From a virus: a DNA stretch of 25,818 nt. Under the pieces are notes generated by a model. That model was not told the DNA's origin, made no database searches, and saw only the letters and a list, made by a program, of their open reading frames with translations. This document shows, one piece after another, positions 14,486-22,881 of this stretch. The DNA lies in the IMG/VR virus record IMGVR_UViG_3300030118_000594, positions 1 to 25,818 of that record; one strand, given 5' to 3'. Every line of letters begins with the position of its first letter. Position 1 is the first letter of the stretch. The position numbers and the translations under genes were made by a program.

Positions 14486-15090
14486 GTGGAGCATTACCAT
14501 TAACAAACTTTACTGCTATAAATATCAAGAGTAATCAAAAAACTCTTGTTAGCGATACCGACAGCGGAAAGACATTTAGACGACAGGTGCAAGGCCAACG
14601 CTTTAGTTTTACTCTTTCATATCCTCCCATGACTAGAGCAGACTTTGCACCACTTATGGCTTTTATAATGAAACAGAGAAACAGAAAAGAAGATTTTACA
14701 GTCACATTCTCAAACTATCTAAATGCACAGGGAAACGAAACAGGCACTTTGTTAGTAAATGGGTCACATTCGGTTGCCGATACGACTATAGCTATTGATG
14801 GCTTTGCAGGGGATGGTGCAGGTAGATTAAAAGCAGGTGATTTTATAAAGTTCGCACACTCTAAAGTGTATATGGTTGTTGAAGATGTAACCAGTTCAAG
14901 TAATGCGTCTACAGTCACTATAGAACCACCATTAAGAGAAGCTTTAGGAGATGATAGTGCTGTTACTTATGATTCAATACCTTTTACAGTTCACCTTACA
15001 AGTGATGTTCAAGAGTTCGCAACAGGACAAAATGACAAGGATGGAAACTTATTATTTAACTATGAGTTTGATGTAATAGAGAGTTTGTAA
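14482..15090 (+). CDS. Distal tail / tail-tip protein
   Basis: This 202-aa protein overlaps the tape measure by 4 bp (ATGA). It carries features of a tail protein family widespread in marine and proteobacterial phages: SDSGKTFRRQVQGQRFSFTLSYPPMTRADFAPLMAFIMKQRN (about residues 25-66). A beta-rich middle with LKAGDFIKFAHSKVYMVVEDV follows, then TIEPPLREAL and VTYDSIPFTVHLTSDVQEF. By position it acts as the distal tail ring that starts tube assembly and joins the tip complex. The exact homology to Dit proteins is an inference. A 45-bp gap holding a direct repeat follows. Confidence 0.8.
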   Translation: MSGALPLTNFTAINIKSNQKTLVSDTDSGKTFRRQVQGQRFSFTLSYPPMTRADFAPLMAFIMKQRNRKEDFTVTFSNYLNAQGNETGTLLVNGSHSVADTTIAIDGFAGDGAGRLKAGDFIKFAHSKVYMVVEDVTSSSNASTVTIEPPLREALGDDSAVTYDSIPFTVHLTSDVQEFATGQNDKDGNLLFNYEFDVIESL

Positions 15091-15094
15091 GATG

Positions 15095-15129
15095 TGTAAG
15101 TTATTGATTTTACTGAATAAAATCCCAGG
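15095..15129 (+). repeat. 35-bp direct repeat, copy 1 (before the tail-tip gene at 15136)
   Basis: The sequence aligns with 24767-24800 at 32 of 35 columns: two substitutions (15102, 15113) and one extra A (15119-15122 run). Conserved blocks are TGTAAGT, ATTGATTTTA, TGAATAAA and TCCCAGG. It fills the gap between two tail genes. AGGA at its end lies five bases before ATG 15136 and can serve as the ribosome site, but the other 28 conserved bases need another explanation: a promoter, a 5' leader or a recombination joint. Confidence 0.85.
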
Positions 15130-15135
15130 ATAAAC

Positions 15136-15702
15136 ATGGCTAGAGGTTTAACAAGTGCGGTAAAAACAGAACTAGCTACAGGTAATATAAACCCAGTATT
15201 ATTAATCGAAATAGAGTTCTCAACACCAGTATATTTAACTAATGCAAGTTTTGACATTACATCTAGTGTTTCTGGTACATCAAGAACCTACGCATCAAAC
15301 GGACATTTTAGAGGTATAACAGGCGTAAGCGAAACAAATAAGCCTACTAAAAACTCATTAGCACTTACGTTATCTGGTGTTGACCAAACATATATTGCTC
15401 TTGCACTTAGCGAAAACATAATAAATAAAGAGGTGTATGTTTACAGGGGGTTTTTAGACGCAAACCAAGCAATAATAGCTGACCCATTTTTATTATTTTT
15501 CGGAACTATTGATGAATTTAGAATAAAAGACACTACAACAAAAGCTACTTTAGTCTTAAATATCACATCACATTGGGGAAACTTTAGCAAAACAAGTGGG
15601 CGAACAACTACTGACAACTCACAAAAAAGATTTTTTACTGGTGATAAGGGCATGGAATTTTCTGCTTTATCTGTTAGAGATATCAAATGGGGTAGAGAAT
15701 GA
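15136..15702 (+). CDS. Tail-tip (baseplate-type) protein, DUF2163-like
   Basis: This 188-aa protein matches the type of marine-phage tail protein that lies between the distal tail protein and the J-like tip. The opening ARGLTSAVKTELATGNINPVLLIEIEF is followed by a beta domain with SLALTLSGVDQTYIALALSE and VYVYRGFLDANQAIIADPFLLFFGTIDEF (about 95-135), then ITSHWGNFSKTSGR, and it ends in an RDIKWGRE segment. The FxG-x-I/x-xF and SHWG.F features recall DUF2163. It is probably a lambda gpL-like hub component. It begins a new translational unit after the repeat and overlaps the GNAT-like gene by 4 bp. Confidence 0.75.
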   Translation: MARGLTSAVKTELATGNINPVLLIEIEFSTPVYLTNASFDITSSVSGTSRTYASNGHFRGITGVSETNKPTKNSLALTLSGVDQTYIALALSENIINKEVYVYRGFLDANQAIIADPFLLFFGTIDEFRIKDTTTKATLVLNITSHWGNFSKTSGRTTTDNSQKRFFTGDKGMEFSALSVRDIKWGRE

Positions 15703-16142
15703 CGAGCGTTCATTTATATCAAGCAGAACAAAAAGACTTTCAAAATGTTTATGATTTGCTCATTGAGTTCAAAGAATTTGACCTAAAAGATGCACGACTA
15801 CCAGACATAGATGAAACTAAGTTAACAAATTGTATCAATGTAATTCTAAAAAAAGGTAAGATAATATTAGCGAAAGATTTGGATAAAAAAGAGCTTATGG
15901 GGTTGTGTATGTTTCACAAGTCAGAATATTGGTTTAGTAAAGAGCAACTAATGAATATTCATGTTCTTTATATCCGAAAAAGTTTTAGAAATTTTAAGTT
16001 AGTAAAAACAATTATCGATTCGGTCAAAAACGTATCGGAGGGTTTGCCAATAAGTCTTTCTGTAACGTCTGGATTGCATATAGACCCAGTATTTGAAAAG
16101 TTAGGATTTGAAAATATGGGTAGTAATTGGAGATTGCTTTAA
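15699..16142 (+). CDS. GNAT-like acetyltransferase fold protein in the tail-tip module
   Basis: This 147-aa protein has the order of a GNAT domain: an N-terminal beta-helix unit (VHLYQAEQKDFQNVYDLL), KGKIILAKDLDKKELMGLCMFHKSEYWF (strands 3-4), MNIHVLYIRKSFRNFKLVKTIIDSVKNV (motif A region, about 87-114), and ISLSVTSGL...FEKLGFENMGSNW (strand 5 and the GF.x motif). The acetyl-CoA loop, normally R/Q-x-x-G-x-G/A, reads R-N-F-K-L here, without glycine, so enzyme activity is doubtful. GNAT-like genes recur between tail-tip genes in phages, perhaps modifying or assembling the tip. ATGA overlap links it to the gene before. Confidence 0.72.
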   Translation: MTSVHLYQAEQKDFQNVYDLLIEFKEFDLKDARLPDIDETKLTNCINVILKKGKIILAKDLDKKELMGLCMFHKSEYWFSKEQLMNIHVLYIRKSFRNFKLVKTIIDSVKNVSEGLPISLSVTSGLHIDPVFEKLGFENMGSNWRLL

Positions 16143-19079
16143 ATGTGTGATTTAAGAGATATAGAACGTGGTATAGGCGATTTTGTTAGCGACGTTGTTG
16201 GTTTCGTTGAAGACGTTGTAGACGTTTTTGTAGACGTAATTCAAGAGGTTATTGGGTGGATTGTTCCCCAACCAGAAATTCCAGATTTTGGTGACCAAGA
16301 TGTGGAACAGAACGCAAAAGGGGTTCTTGTAAACAAGTTTAGTGCCAATGCTCATATTCCTGTTGTATATGGAACAAGAAAAGTCGGTGGTAATGTGGTG
16401 TTTTTGGAAACTTCTGGTGCTGATAATCAATATTTGTATATGGCTTTAATTCTAAGTGAGGGGGAAATAGATAGTGTACAAAGTCTATTTGTAAATGACC
16501 AACAAGTTACTTTATCAGGTGCTTTAACTGATGGAACACGTAGAACAGTGTCAGCTAGTGACTCTAATTTTTATGATACTGAAAATTCAAATAGTTTGAT
16601 AACAGTAGAAGCGTTTTTAGGAACAGACACGCAAACAGCGTCTTCTTTATTAGATCAAAGACAGTCATGGACAACAAACCACAGGCTTAGAGGGTTAGCA
16701 TATCTTGCCCTTAGATTTGAATGGAACGCTGATAAATTTGGTTCTGTACCCAACGTCCAAGCTATAATAAAAGGAAAAAAGGTCTACAACCCTAATTTAG
16801 ACACAACAGTTACAGGTGGTAGTGGTAGCCACAGAAAAGACACAAGTTCCACTTGGGCATATTCTGATAACCCAATATTACAAATGCTAGACTATCTCAG
16901 AAACGATAGATTCGGCATGGGTATAACAAACAGCTATTTCGATAGTAATTTTGCCGATTGGCAAACAGCAAGTGATGTATGCGATACCAATATAACCCCT
17001 TTTAGTGGTGCAAGTCAGATAGACTTGATGGATAGCCACATGGTTGTCGATACATCAAAGAAAGCCATTGATAACGTAAAAGAATTTGTAAAGGGTTCAC
17101 GCTCTTATCTTAACTTTTCTGGTGGTAAGTATAACGTCTTAGTGGAAACAACAGGCACAGCATCTATAAGCCTTACAGAGGACAATATTATAGGTGGTAT
17201 TCAGATAAGCAGCAAAAATAAAAACTCACGTTATAACAGGGTAATTGTAAACTTTATAAATCCAGATAAAAACTATCAAGCTGACTCAGCACAATTTCCC
17301 CCAGTAGATGAAACAGGTTTAGCTACAGCCGATACTTTTGATGAAATGAAAACAGAAGATGGTGGAATACTACTTGAAGGACGTTTTGACTTTCCAATGT
17401 TAACAAATGTGCATCAAGCACAGGAAATGGCGGAAATAATACTTAGACGCTCAAGAACTAGCCTAGATGTTTCACTAAAAGCAGATGCAACAGGCTTAGA
17501 TTTATCCATAGGTGACTTGGTTAATATAACTCATGCAACCCCTGCTTTTTCTGCAAAAGCCTTTAGAGTTCAAGGATTAAGCATAGGCACAGACCATACA
17601 GTAAGTCTACAATGTTCAGAGCATCAAGATAGCTTTTATGCGTTTGGTCTACAGTTAGCACCGCCAGATATACCAGATACAACTTTACCAAACCCTTTTA
17701 GTGTTCAAGCACCTGTTATAACAGTGACGGATGAACTTAGAGTTCTAAACGAAGAAGCGATAAGTGTTTTGGTGGTTGAAGCAACAACCGCAGATTTATT
17801 TGCTACCGATTTTGAAGTACAAGCGAAAAAAAGCACAGATACGAATTTTATCAACTTAGGAAAAGCAAGTGGACGTAGATTTGAACTAATAAATGTTGAA
17901 GATGATGCGATTTACAATGTAAGGGCAAGAACAGTATCCTCAATTAGCCGTTCTGTATTCACTACCACTACACACCAGATTATAGGTAAAACCGCACCAC
18001 CAGAAACAGTAACAAATTTTTCCATAAATATAATTCAAACAGAAGCACATTTATCTTGGACACCAGTAGGCGATTTAGACTTATCACACTATAGAATAAG
18101 ACATTCAAGAGATACAACAGCAAGTGCAACCTATGCAAACTCAGTTGACTTGATTGCCAAAGTTTCAAGACCTGCTAATACGGCTGTAGTACCTGCTATG
18201 ACAGGCACATATTTTATAAAGGCAGTAGATAAACTAGAAAATGAGTCACTTGACGCAACATCTTCTGTAGCGATTATACAAAATATCAAAGACCTCAATG
18301 CGGTGGCTACATCAACACAAAGTCCAACATTTTCTGGAACAAAAACAACTACTGTTGTGGTGGGTAATGAACTTAGACTAGGAACAAGCATTTTATTTGA
18401 TAGCGGTGCAGGTAATTTTGATACCACAGGGGGTTTATTTGATGGTGGTGGTGGTAAAGTGGCATCTAGTGGCACTTACGACTTTGATAATGTAGTAGAC
18501 CTAAGTGCGGTTTTTACAAGTCGAGTGACAGCAAATATAACCATGACAAGGGTAGATTTTGGATTAAATTTTAATGATGCAACAGGCAACTTTGACGATA
18601 GAGAAGGTTTATTTGATGGGGATGCAAATGAGTTCGGTGATACAAATTGCGAACTACAAATAGCGACCACAGAAGATGACCCCTCTAGTGGAAGTGCAAC
18701 ATTTACAGCCTTTCGCAAGTTTTTTGTCGGTGACTATAAAGCAAGGGGTTTTAAATTTAGGGCATTGCTTACGTCTTCAGATTCCGAAGCTACTCCTAGC
18801 GTTAGTGCGTTGTCTGTAACTATAGATATGCCAGATAGAATAGTAGCAGAAAACGACATAGCTAGTGGCACAGGTACAAAAGCTATTACATTTAGTCCTG
18901 CATTTAAATCACTACAAGGGGTAGGAATTTCAGCACAGAACTTGGCTAGTGGAGATTTCTATGCTATAACAAGTAAAAGTGCTACTGGTTTCACGATACA
19001 ATTTTTCAATAGTGGAGGTTCCGGAATAAATAGAACTTTCGATTATGTAGCAAAAGGGTTCGGTGAATTAGTAACATAA
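16143..19079 (+). CDS. Tail tip attachment protein (lambda J-like), with FN3 domains
   Basis: This 978-aa protein is the largest in the window. It opens with an amphipathic hydrophobic helix (DFVSDVVGFVEDVVDVF, about 13-29), as in many tip proteins, then GVLVNKFSANAHIPVVYGTRKVGG and the J-like core (DNPILQMLDYLRNDRFGMG, about 243-261; RRSRTSLDVSLKADATGLDLSIGDLVNI, about 434-461). Two FN3-type domains follow (about 525-615 and 617-712, the latter with AHLSWTPVGDLDLSHYRIRH). The last 260 residues are beta-rich and include two similar 'FDxxxGxFD..xGLFDG' segments near 755-770 and 815-830. It should close the tail tube, hold the fibres and trigger DNA release. Confidence 0.9.
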   Translation: MCDLRDIERGIGDFVSDVVGFVEDVVDVFVDVIQEVIGWIVPQPEIPDFGDQDVEQNAKGVLVNKFSANAHIPVVYGTRKVGGNVVFLETSGADNQYLYMALILSEGEIDSVQSLFVNDQQVTLSGALTDGTRRTVSASDSNFYDTENSNSLITVEAFLGTDTQTASSLLDQRQSWTTNHRLRGLAYLALRFEWNADKFGSVPNVQAIIKGKKVYNPNLDTTVTGGSGSHRKDTSSTWAYSDNPILQMLDYLRNDRFGMGITNSYFDSNFADWQTASDVCDTNITPFSGASQIDLMDSHMVVDTSKKAIDNVKEFVKGSRSYLNFSGGKYNVLVETTGTASISLTEDNIIGGIQISSKNKNSRYNRVIVNFINPDKNYQADSAQFPPVDETGLATADTFDEMKTEDGGILLEGRFDFPMLTNVHQAQEMAEIILRRSRTSLDVSLKADATGLDLSIGDLVNITHATPAFSAKAFRVQGLSIGTDHTVSLQCSEHQDSFYAFGLQLAPPDIPDTTLPNPFSVQAPVITVTDELRVLNEEAISVLVVEATTADLFATDFEVQAKKSTDTNFINLGKASGRRFELINVEDDAIYNVRARTVSSISRSVFTTTTHQIIGKTAPPETVTNFSINIIQTEAHLSWTPVGDLDLSHYRIRHSRDTTASATYANSVDLIAKVSRPANTAVVPAMTGTYFIKAVDKLENESLDATSSVAIIQNIKDLNAVATSTQSPTFSGTKTTTVVVGNELRLGTSILFDSGAGNFDTTGGLFDGGGGKVASSGTYDFDNVVDLSAVFTSRVTANITMTRVDFGLNFNDATGNFDDREGLFDGDANEFGDTNCELQIATTEDDPSSGSATFTAFRKFFVGDYKARGFKFRALLTSSDSEATPSVSALSVTIDMPDRIVAENDIASGTGTKAITFSPAFKSLQGVGISAQNLASGDFYAITSKSATGFTIQFFNSGGSGINRTFDYVAKGFGELVT

Positions 19080-19089
19080 AGGAGAAAAG

Positions 19090-19536
19090 ATGGCACAACA
19101 CGACTACATTATAGACAACCAAACATTTCCCGCCACAAGGACAGACATAAATAATGTTTTACAAGCGATTGTTTCGGTAAATAGTGGGTCTTCAGCACCT
19201 AGCACAACTTATGCTTATCAACTATGGTACGACACAAGCAACAATATTTTAAAAATCAGAAACGCTGATAATGATGCTTTTATAAATTTATTTACCTTCA
19301 ATCAAACAGCCGATACAGCTGAAGTTTCCGCAGGGGGTGGAGCAGGGTTTTTTCAAGGTGACAACGGCAATCAAGGTGACACAACGAATGGGAAAAAAGA
19401 CATATTTAGAACCCATGAACAGGAACTAAACACAAATACAACAATAGCGTCTGGAGATAACACAGGCTGTTTTCATAGCCTTTCAATAGCTTCTGGCATA
19501 ACATTAACAGTTAGTGGAAATCTGGTGATAGCATGA
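19090..19536 (+). CDS. Fibre-associated tail protein
   Basis: This 148-aa protein begins AQHDYIIDNQTFPATRTDINNVLQAIVSVNSG, then TTYAYQLWYDTSNNILKIRNADNDAFINLF. This N-terminal module (about 1-70) is common in marine phages at the start of fibre operons or as the stem of fibre proteins. The second half is Gly/Asp/Thr-rich (GGGAGFFQGDNGNQGDTTNGKK) and ends in a strand run (LSIASGITLTVSGNLVIA) that resembles fibre ends. It is likely a short fibre or fibre adaptor. AAAGGAG sets the start, and ATGA overlap leads to the next fibre gene. Confidence 0.7.
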   Translation: MAQHDYIIDNQTFPATRTDINNVLQAIVSVNSGSSAPSTTYAYQLWYDTSNNILKIRNADNDAFINLFTFNQTADTAEVSAGGGAGFFQGDNGNQGDTTNGKKDIFRTHEQELNTNTTIASGDNTGCFHSLSIASGITLTVSGNLVIA

Positions 19537-20213
19537 GTTCAACAATAAAAGTCAATAATATACAAAATCTAGCAGGTGATGATTCTGGTATAGACCTTTC
19601 CACCAATGACCAAATAATTTTAAAAACTGCTAACACTACAGCAATAACAGTAGATAGCTCACAGAATACAAAAATTGCATCAAATCTTGATGTTGGAACT
19701 ATTAGGGCAACAAATGGCACTTCTGCAATGACTATAAATAGTAGTGGCCTTATTCTACCAAGAATACCTATTCTATCACTCAACGCAACTAACACAGACC
19801 AAGCTATAAGTGCAGGTACTACAACAAAAGTGGAATGGGAAACTGTGCAAGTAGACACGCTTAGTGGTTGGGATAGTACTAATAATAGATATACCCCAAC
19901 AGTAGCAGGATTTTATTTAGTTGGTGGGGTAATAAGAGTGCAGATGGTTATTGTTGAAACTATAGTCATGAGAATTAAGAAAAACGGTGCAACTGACTCT
20001 GAGGATATAGAAAATTCACTTGTACATCAATTTAATGGCCCGAATTCTGACATATTCGATAATGGAAGCTATCCAATCCCAACAGGGCTTATGCAAATGA
20101 ATGGAAGTAGTGACTATCTGGAGGTGTTTTTTTCATCTGAGGAAGCTTGTACAATCCATGATTCTCCAACTTTTAAATCTCATTTCTTTGCACAACTCGT
20201 ACATGCTACATAG
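19533..20213 (+). CDS. Tail fibre with C1q/TNF-like jelly-roll head
   Basis: This 226-aa protein opens with STIKVNNIQNLAGDDSGIDLSTNDQIIL, a stem module shared with the next gene. A repetitive beta stem runs to about residue 80. Residues 80-226 look like a trimeric C1q-like head: TKVEWETVQVDTLSGWDSTNNRYTPTVAGFYLVGGVIRV is the usual 'w....fDt.g.y....n.rytp..aG.Y.v...v' pattern, followed by strands YLEVFFSS and FFAQLVHA at the end. Such heads bind host surface glycans or proteins. The specificity is unknown. Confidence 0.78.
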   Translation: MSSTIKVNNIQNLAGDDSGIDLSTNDQIILKTANTTAITVDSSQNTKIASNLDVGTIRATNGTSAMTINSSGLILPRIPILSLNATNTDQAISAGTTTKVEWETVQVDTLSGWDSTNNRYTPTVAGFYLVGGVIRVQMVIVETIVMRIKKNGATDSEDIENSLVHQFNGPNSDIFDNGSYPIPTGLMQMNGSSDYLEVFFSSEEACTIHDSPTFKSHFFAQLVHAT

Positions 20214-20222
20214 GAGAAAATA

Positions 20223-21233
20223 ATGTCAGAAATAAAAGTAAACAGCGTTGTTAACTCTACAGGCGATAATGACAGTGGTTTAGATTTAGCTACTAATGAC
20301 CAAGTAAAAGTAAAGATTGCCAACGCAGAGGACTTCATATTCAAAGCAAATAGTTTAGAGGTACAAACAGGCTCTAATATAGATATGAATGGCACAGAGC
20401 TAATTCTTGATGCTGATGGGGATACGAGTATTGAAGCTAGTACAGATGATACTATTGTTATTGATACTGGTGGCTCAGAAGCCATGAGGATAACGGCAGA
20501 CAGAGATGTCTTAATAGCAAAAACAGCAGAGGGCGTAGGCACAGCAGGTTTTGAGGTTCAAAATACTGGTAAAGCACTCATAACTGTAGATGGTGCTAGA
20601 TGTCTTGATTTGAATAGGCTCACAGATGTTGGTCAGGTTTTTGTAGTAAAAACTGGAGGCAATCAAAGAATAGCTTTAGGTGGCGACGGAGGTGCAGGAT
20701 TTATTGATGGTGCATCTGGTGACACAGGCTTAAAATTTGAAGGTTTGCACATTAGACCTCGTGACAATGGTGCTGACGTTGATAACTCTGTTGATTTAGG
20801 AAATTCATCATTTCGTTTTGATGACATCTTTGCCACAAACTCCACAATCAATACATCTGACCAAAATGAAAAGCAAGATATAGCAAGTGCCACAGCTAAA
20901 GAACTAAACGTGGCTAAAAAGCTATCTGCGTTATTCAAAACATTCAGATGGAAAGATAAAGTTCAAGAAAAAGGTGACAAGGCTAGAACGCACACAGGGA
21001 TAGTAGCACAAGAGATACAATCAGCATTTAGTGCAGAGGGATTAGATGCGTCTAATTATGCATTATTTACATCAGACACATGGTACGAAAAAGATAACGA
21101 AATTTATGAAACAAAAGAAGAAGCACCCAAAGACGCAACTGAAAAGACAAGACTAGGGGTGCGATATCCAGAGTTATTTTCTTTTATTTTTTCATCTATA
21201 GAAACAAGACTAACAGCATTGGAGAGCAAATAA
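20223..21233 (+). CDS. Tail fibre with C-terminal S74 self-cleaving chaperone
   Basis: This 336-aa fibre starts with the same stem module as the preceding gene (SEIKVNSVVNSTGDNDSGLDLATND). A beta stem follows, with the standard 'DGDTSIEASTDDTIVIDTGGSEAMRI' segment (about 70-97) seen in many marine-phage fibres. The C-terminus is a Peptidase_S74 intramolecular chaperone: NTSDQNEKQDI has S212 and K217 in the Ser-x4-Lys spacing of the catalytic dyad. LFKTFRWKDK, HTGIVAQEIQSAF (about 256-268) and a final coiled coil (FIFSSIETRLTALESK) follow. It should trimerise the fibre and cut itself off before Ser212. Confidence 0.88.
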   Translation: MSEIKVNSVVNSTGDNDSGLDLATNDQVKVKIANAEDFIFKANSLEVQTGSNIDMNGTELILDADGDTSIEASTDDTIVIDTGGSEAMRITADRDVLIAKTAEGVGTAGFEVQNTGKALITVDGARCLDLNRLTDVGQVFVVKTGGNQRIALGGDGGAGFIDGASGDTGLKFEGLHIRPRDNGADVDNSVDLGNSSFRFDDIFATNSTINTSDQNEKQDIASATAKELNVAKKLSALFKTFRWKDKVQEKGDKARTHTGIVAQEIQSAFSAEGLDASNYALFTSDTWYEKDNEIYETKEEAPKDATEKTRLGVRYPELFSFIFSSIETRLTALESK

Positions 21234-21893
21234 ATGAGTACACTAACAGTAGGAACAATAGCAGAAAAAGTCACTGATGCAGGGGTTGCGGTTGATGGTG
21301 TAACACTAAAAGATGGGGGTGCAACTTTTACAAGTGCGGTGGGTGTAACAGGCAACACAACGATTACAAGCGGTAATTTAGTTATTGGAACATCTGGAAA
21401 TGGTATAGATTTTTCAGCTTCAGGTGATAGTTCGTTAGCAACACAGGTTCAGAATGAACTTTTAGACGAATATGAGCAAGGATTTTTTACTCCAATATAT
21501 AAAGGGGCAGATAGCAACCCAACAATTACTTATGATGGTACTGTGGGAAACGAAGGATATTATGTAAGAATAGGTCGAATGTGTTTTATTCAAATAAACA
21601 TAAGAACAGATGCAGTTTCTGGTGGTAGTGGAAATCTTAAAATAGGGGGTTTGCCCTTTACTACTCCAAACAAAACGTCGCAAGGTGGTAAAGGAAGTTT
21701 TGCTGTAGGTGGTGCTTTTTTGTGGGGGGGTGATTCTCCTTGTGGTGCTACCATTGACGAGGGTTCAAGTAATATTCAACTTAATCATAGAACGTCTGCA
21801 AATGCAAATATGTCGCTCACACAAGTCAGCGATTTGGGGACTGGTGCAAATGACAATCAAATACATTTAAGTGGGTGTTATTATGTTGAGTAA
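21234..21893 (+). CDS. Tail fibre / receptor-binding protein
   Basis: This 219-aa protein begins one base after the S74 fibre stop. Its N-terminus (STLTVGTIAEKVTDAGVAVDGVTLKDGGATF) is a stem seen in fibre proteins, followed by GNLVIGTSGNGIDFSASGDSS. From about 80 on, the sequence LLDEYEQGFFTPIYKGADSN, then TYDGTVGNEGYYVRIGRMCFIQINI and GNLKIGGLPFTTPN, matches a common C-terminal receptor-binding domain of marine-phage fibres ('LDdYEeGtftP....y....G.Y..iG..v.......'). It ends in a beta segment HLSGCYYVE. It is probably the last fibre of the set. Confidence 0.8.
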   Translation: MSTLTVGTIAEKVTDAGVAVDGVTLKDGGATFTSAVGVTGNTTITSGNLVIGTSGNGIDFSASGDSSLATQVQNELLDEYEQGFFTPIYKGADSNPTITYDGTVGNEGYYVRIGRMCFIQINIRTDAVSGGSGNLKIGGLPFTTPNKTSQGGKGSFAVGGAFLWGGDSPCGATIDEGSSNIQLNHRTSANANMSLTQVSDLGTGANDNQIHLSGCYYVE

Positions 21894-21923
21894 GTTTATA
21901 AAATTTATAAAGGTGAGGAAAAA

Positions 21924-22172
21924 ATGGCAATAACAAAAGAAACAATTCAAGATAAATTAGAAATAGTGAGTGACTTTAAACACATACACGTTAGGACAGC
22001 TACAATTATAAAAGAAGATGGCAAAGAAATATCACGCTCTTATCACCGCCACGTTGTTTCCCCAGATAGCGATAGTTCAAAAGAAAGTGCAGATGTAAAA
22101 GCAATGGTGAAACAATTCCACACAGACGAAGTAAAAAAAGCTTATGCAGCTCACTTGGAGAGTAATAAGTAA
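21924..22172 (+). CDS. Small conserved phage protein following the fibres
   Basis: This 82-aa protein contains EIVSDFKHIHVRTATIIKEDGKEISRSYHRHVVSPDSD (about 13-50), a pattern I recognise from small proteins that follow fibre genes in many marine phages; no function is known. The first half is beta-like, and the second (ADVKAMVKQFHTDEVKKAYAAHL) is helical. There are several histidines but no cysteine. The start has AGGTGAGG upstream. The short gap before it contains a tandem TTTATAAA (21895-21902 and 21904-21911), A+T-rich enough to be part of a promoter. Confidence 0.72.
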   Translation: MAITKETIQDKLEIVSDFKHIHVRTATIIKEDGKEISRSYHRHVVSPDSDSSKESADVKAMVKQFHTDEVKKAYAAHLESNK

Positions 22173-22174
22173 AA

Positions 22175-22354
22175 ATGACCAAAGCAGATATAAACGCAAT
22201 ACTCATGGAACTGAGCGTACTTAAAAACGATATGTACCACTTTAGACAGGACATGGAACGCAGGGTTTCACGACTAGAAAGAATAGTTATTTCTATAACC
22301 GCCTTTTATGTAATAAGTTCATTTGGGGTAATCTTCAACACTATAGTGCTATAA
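22175..22354 (+). CDS. XhlA-like membrane protein (lysis accessory)
   Basis: ATG 22175 begins two bases after the previous stop and gives 59 aa. Residues 5-37 are an amphipathic helix with MELSVLKNDMYHFRQDMERRVSRLER, and residues 38-59 are one transmembrane helix (VISITAFYVISSFGVIFNTIVL). This N-in, coiled-coil plus C-terminal TM plan fits XhlA/haemolysin-type holin partners. It opens the lysis block. Other explanations, such as a membrane anchor of unrelated function, remain possible, as the sequence is short. Confidence 0.66.
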   Translation: MTKADINAILMELSVLKNDMYHFRQDMERRVSRLERIVISITAFYVISSFGVIFNTIVL

Positions 22355-22377
22355 ATTGACTACAGGGGGGTTGTTAA

Positions 22378-22881
22378 ATGTTTGACCCTGTTAGTATAAG
22401 TGCAAGTCTAGCGGTCGCTAGTACGGCTTTTAACGGCATTAAAAAGGCATTTCATGCAGGTCGTGAGCTTGAATCTATGTCGCAAGACCTATCTAGGTGG
22501 ATGGGTGCTGTTTCTGATATTGATAACGCACACAAGTCAGCCAAAAACCCCTCATTACTAAAAAAGGTTATGAATGGCAAAACTATTGAACAAGAAGCCA
22601 TTGAAGCATTTAGTGCTAAACAGGCGTTAGAACAACAAAGGAATGATTTACGCACCTATATCCAATACAGCTATGGACAGTCAAAATGGAACGAATTAAT
22701 CCGCATGGAGGGGGAAATCCGTAATAGAAGAAAAAAGGAGGTTTACGATAAACAGCAATTTAGAGAAAAGGTTATAACGTATGTCGCTTTGGCAGTGGTT
22801 TTGGTTGTTGGTGTTGGTGCTTTGGTGCTTTTTAGTTTTACCCTTATGGGCGTTGACAGAGGGTGGTGGCTATCAAACTAG
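22378..22881 (+). CDS. Membrane-anchored conserved marine-phage protein
   Basis: This 167-aa protein begins FDPVSISASLAVASTAFNGIKKAFHAGRELESM, then SRWMGAVSDIDNAHKSAKNP and YGQSKWNELIRMEGEIRNRRKK. I recognise this family in many cyanophage- and SAR11-phage-like genomes; no function is established. The middle is helical and basic. A single TM helix (YVALAVVLVVGVGALVLFSF, about 134-153) lies near the end. The TM part is encoded by the same DNA, in another frame, as the hydrophobic start of the next gene (22781). A spanin-like or lysis-timing role is possible by position. Confidence 0.8.
   Translation: MFDPVSISASLAVASTAFNGIKKAFHAGRELESMSQDLSRWMGAVSDIDNAHKSAKNPSLLKKVMNGKTIEQEAIEAFSAKQALEQQRNDLRTYIQYSYGQSKWNELIRMEGEIRNRRKKEVYDKQQFREKVITYVALAVVLVVGVGALVLFSFTLMGVDRGWWLSN

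Noticed and set aside
22781-22860. Lipoprotein signal (VLWC) in the cysteine-rich protein, hence an Rz1-like spanin
   Set aside because: Tryptophan before the cysteine does not fit a lipobox, and the protein is larger and not proline-rich like Rz1.
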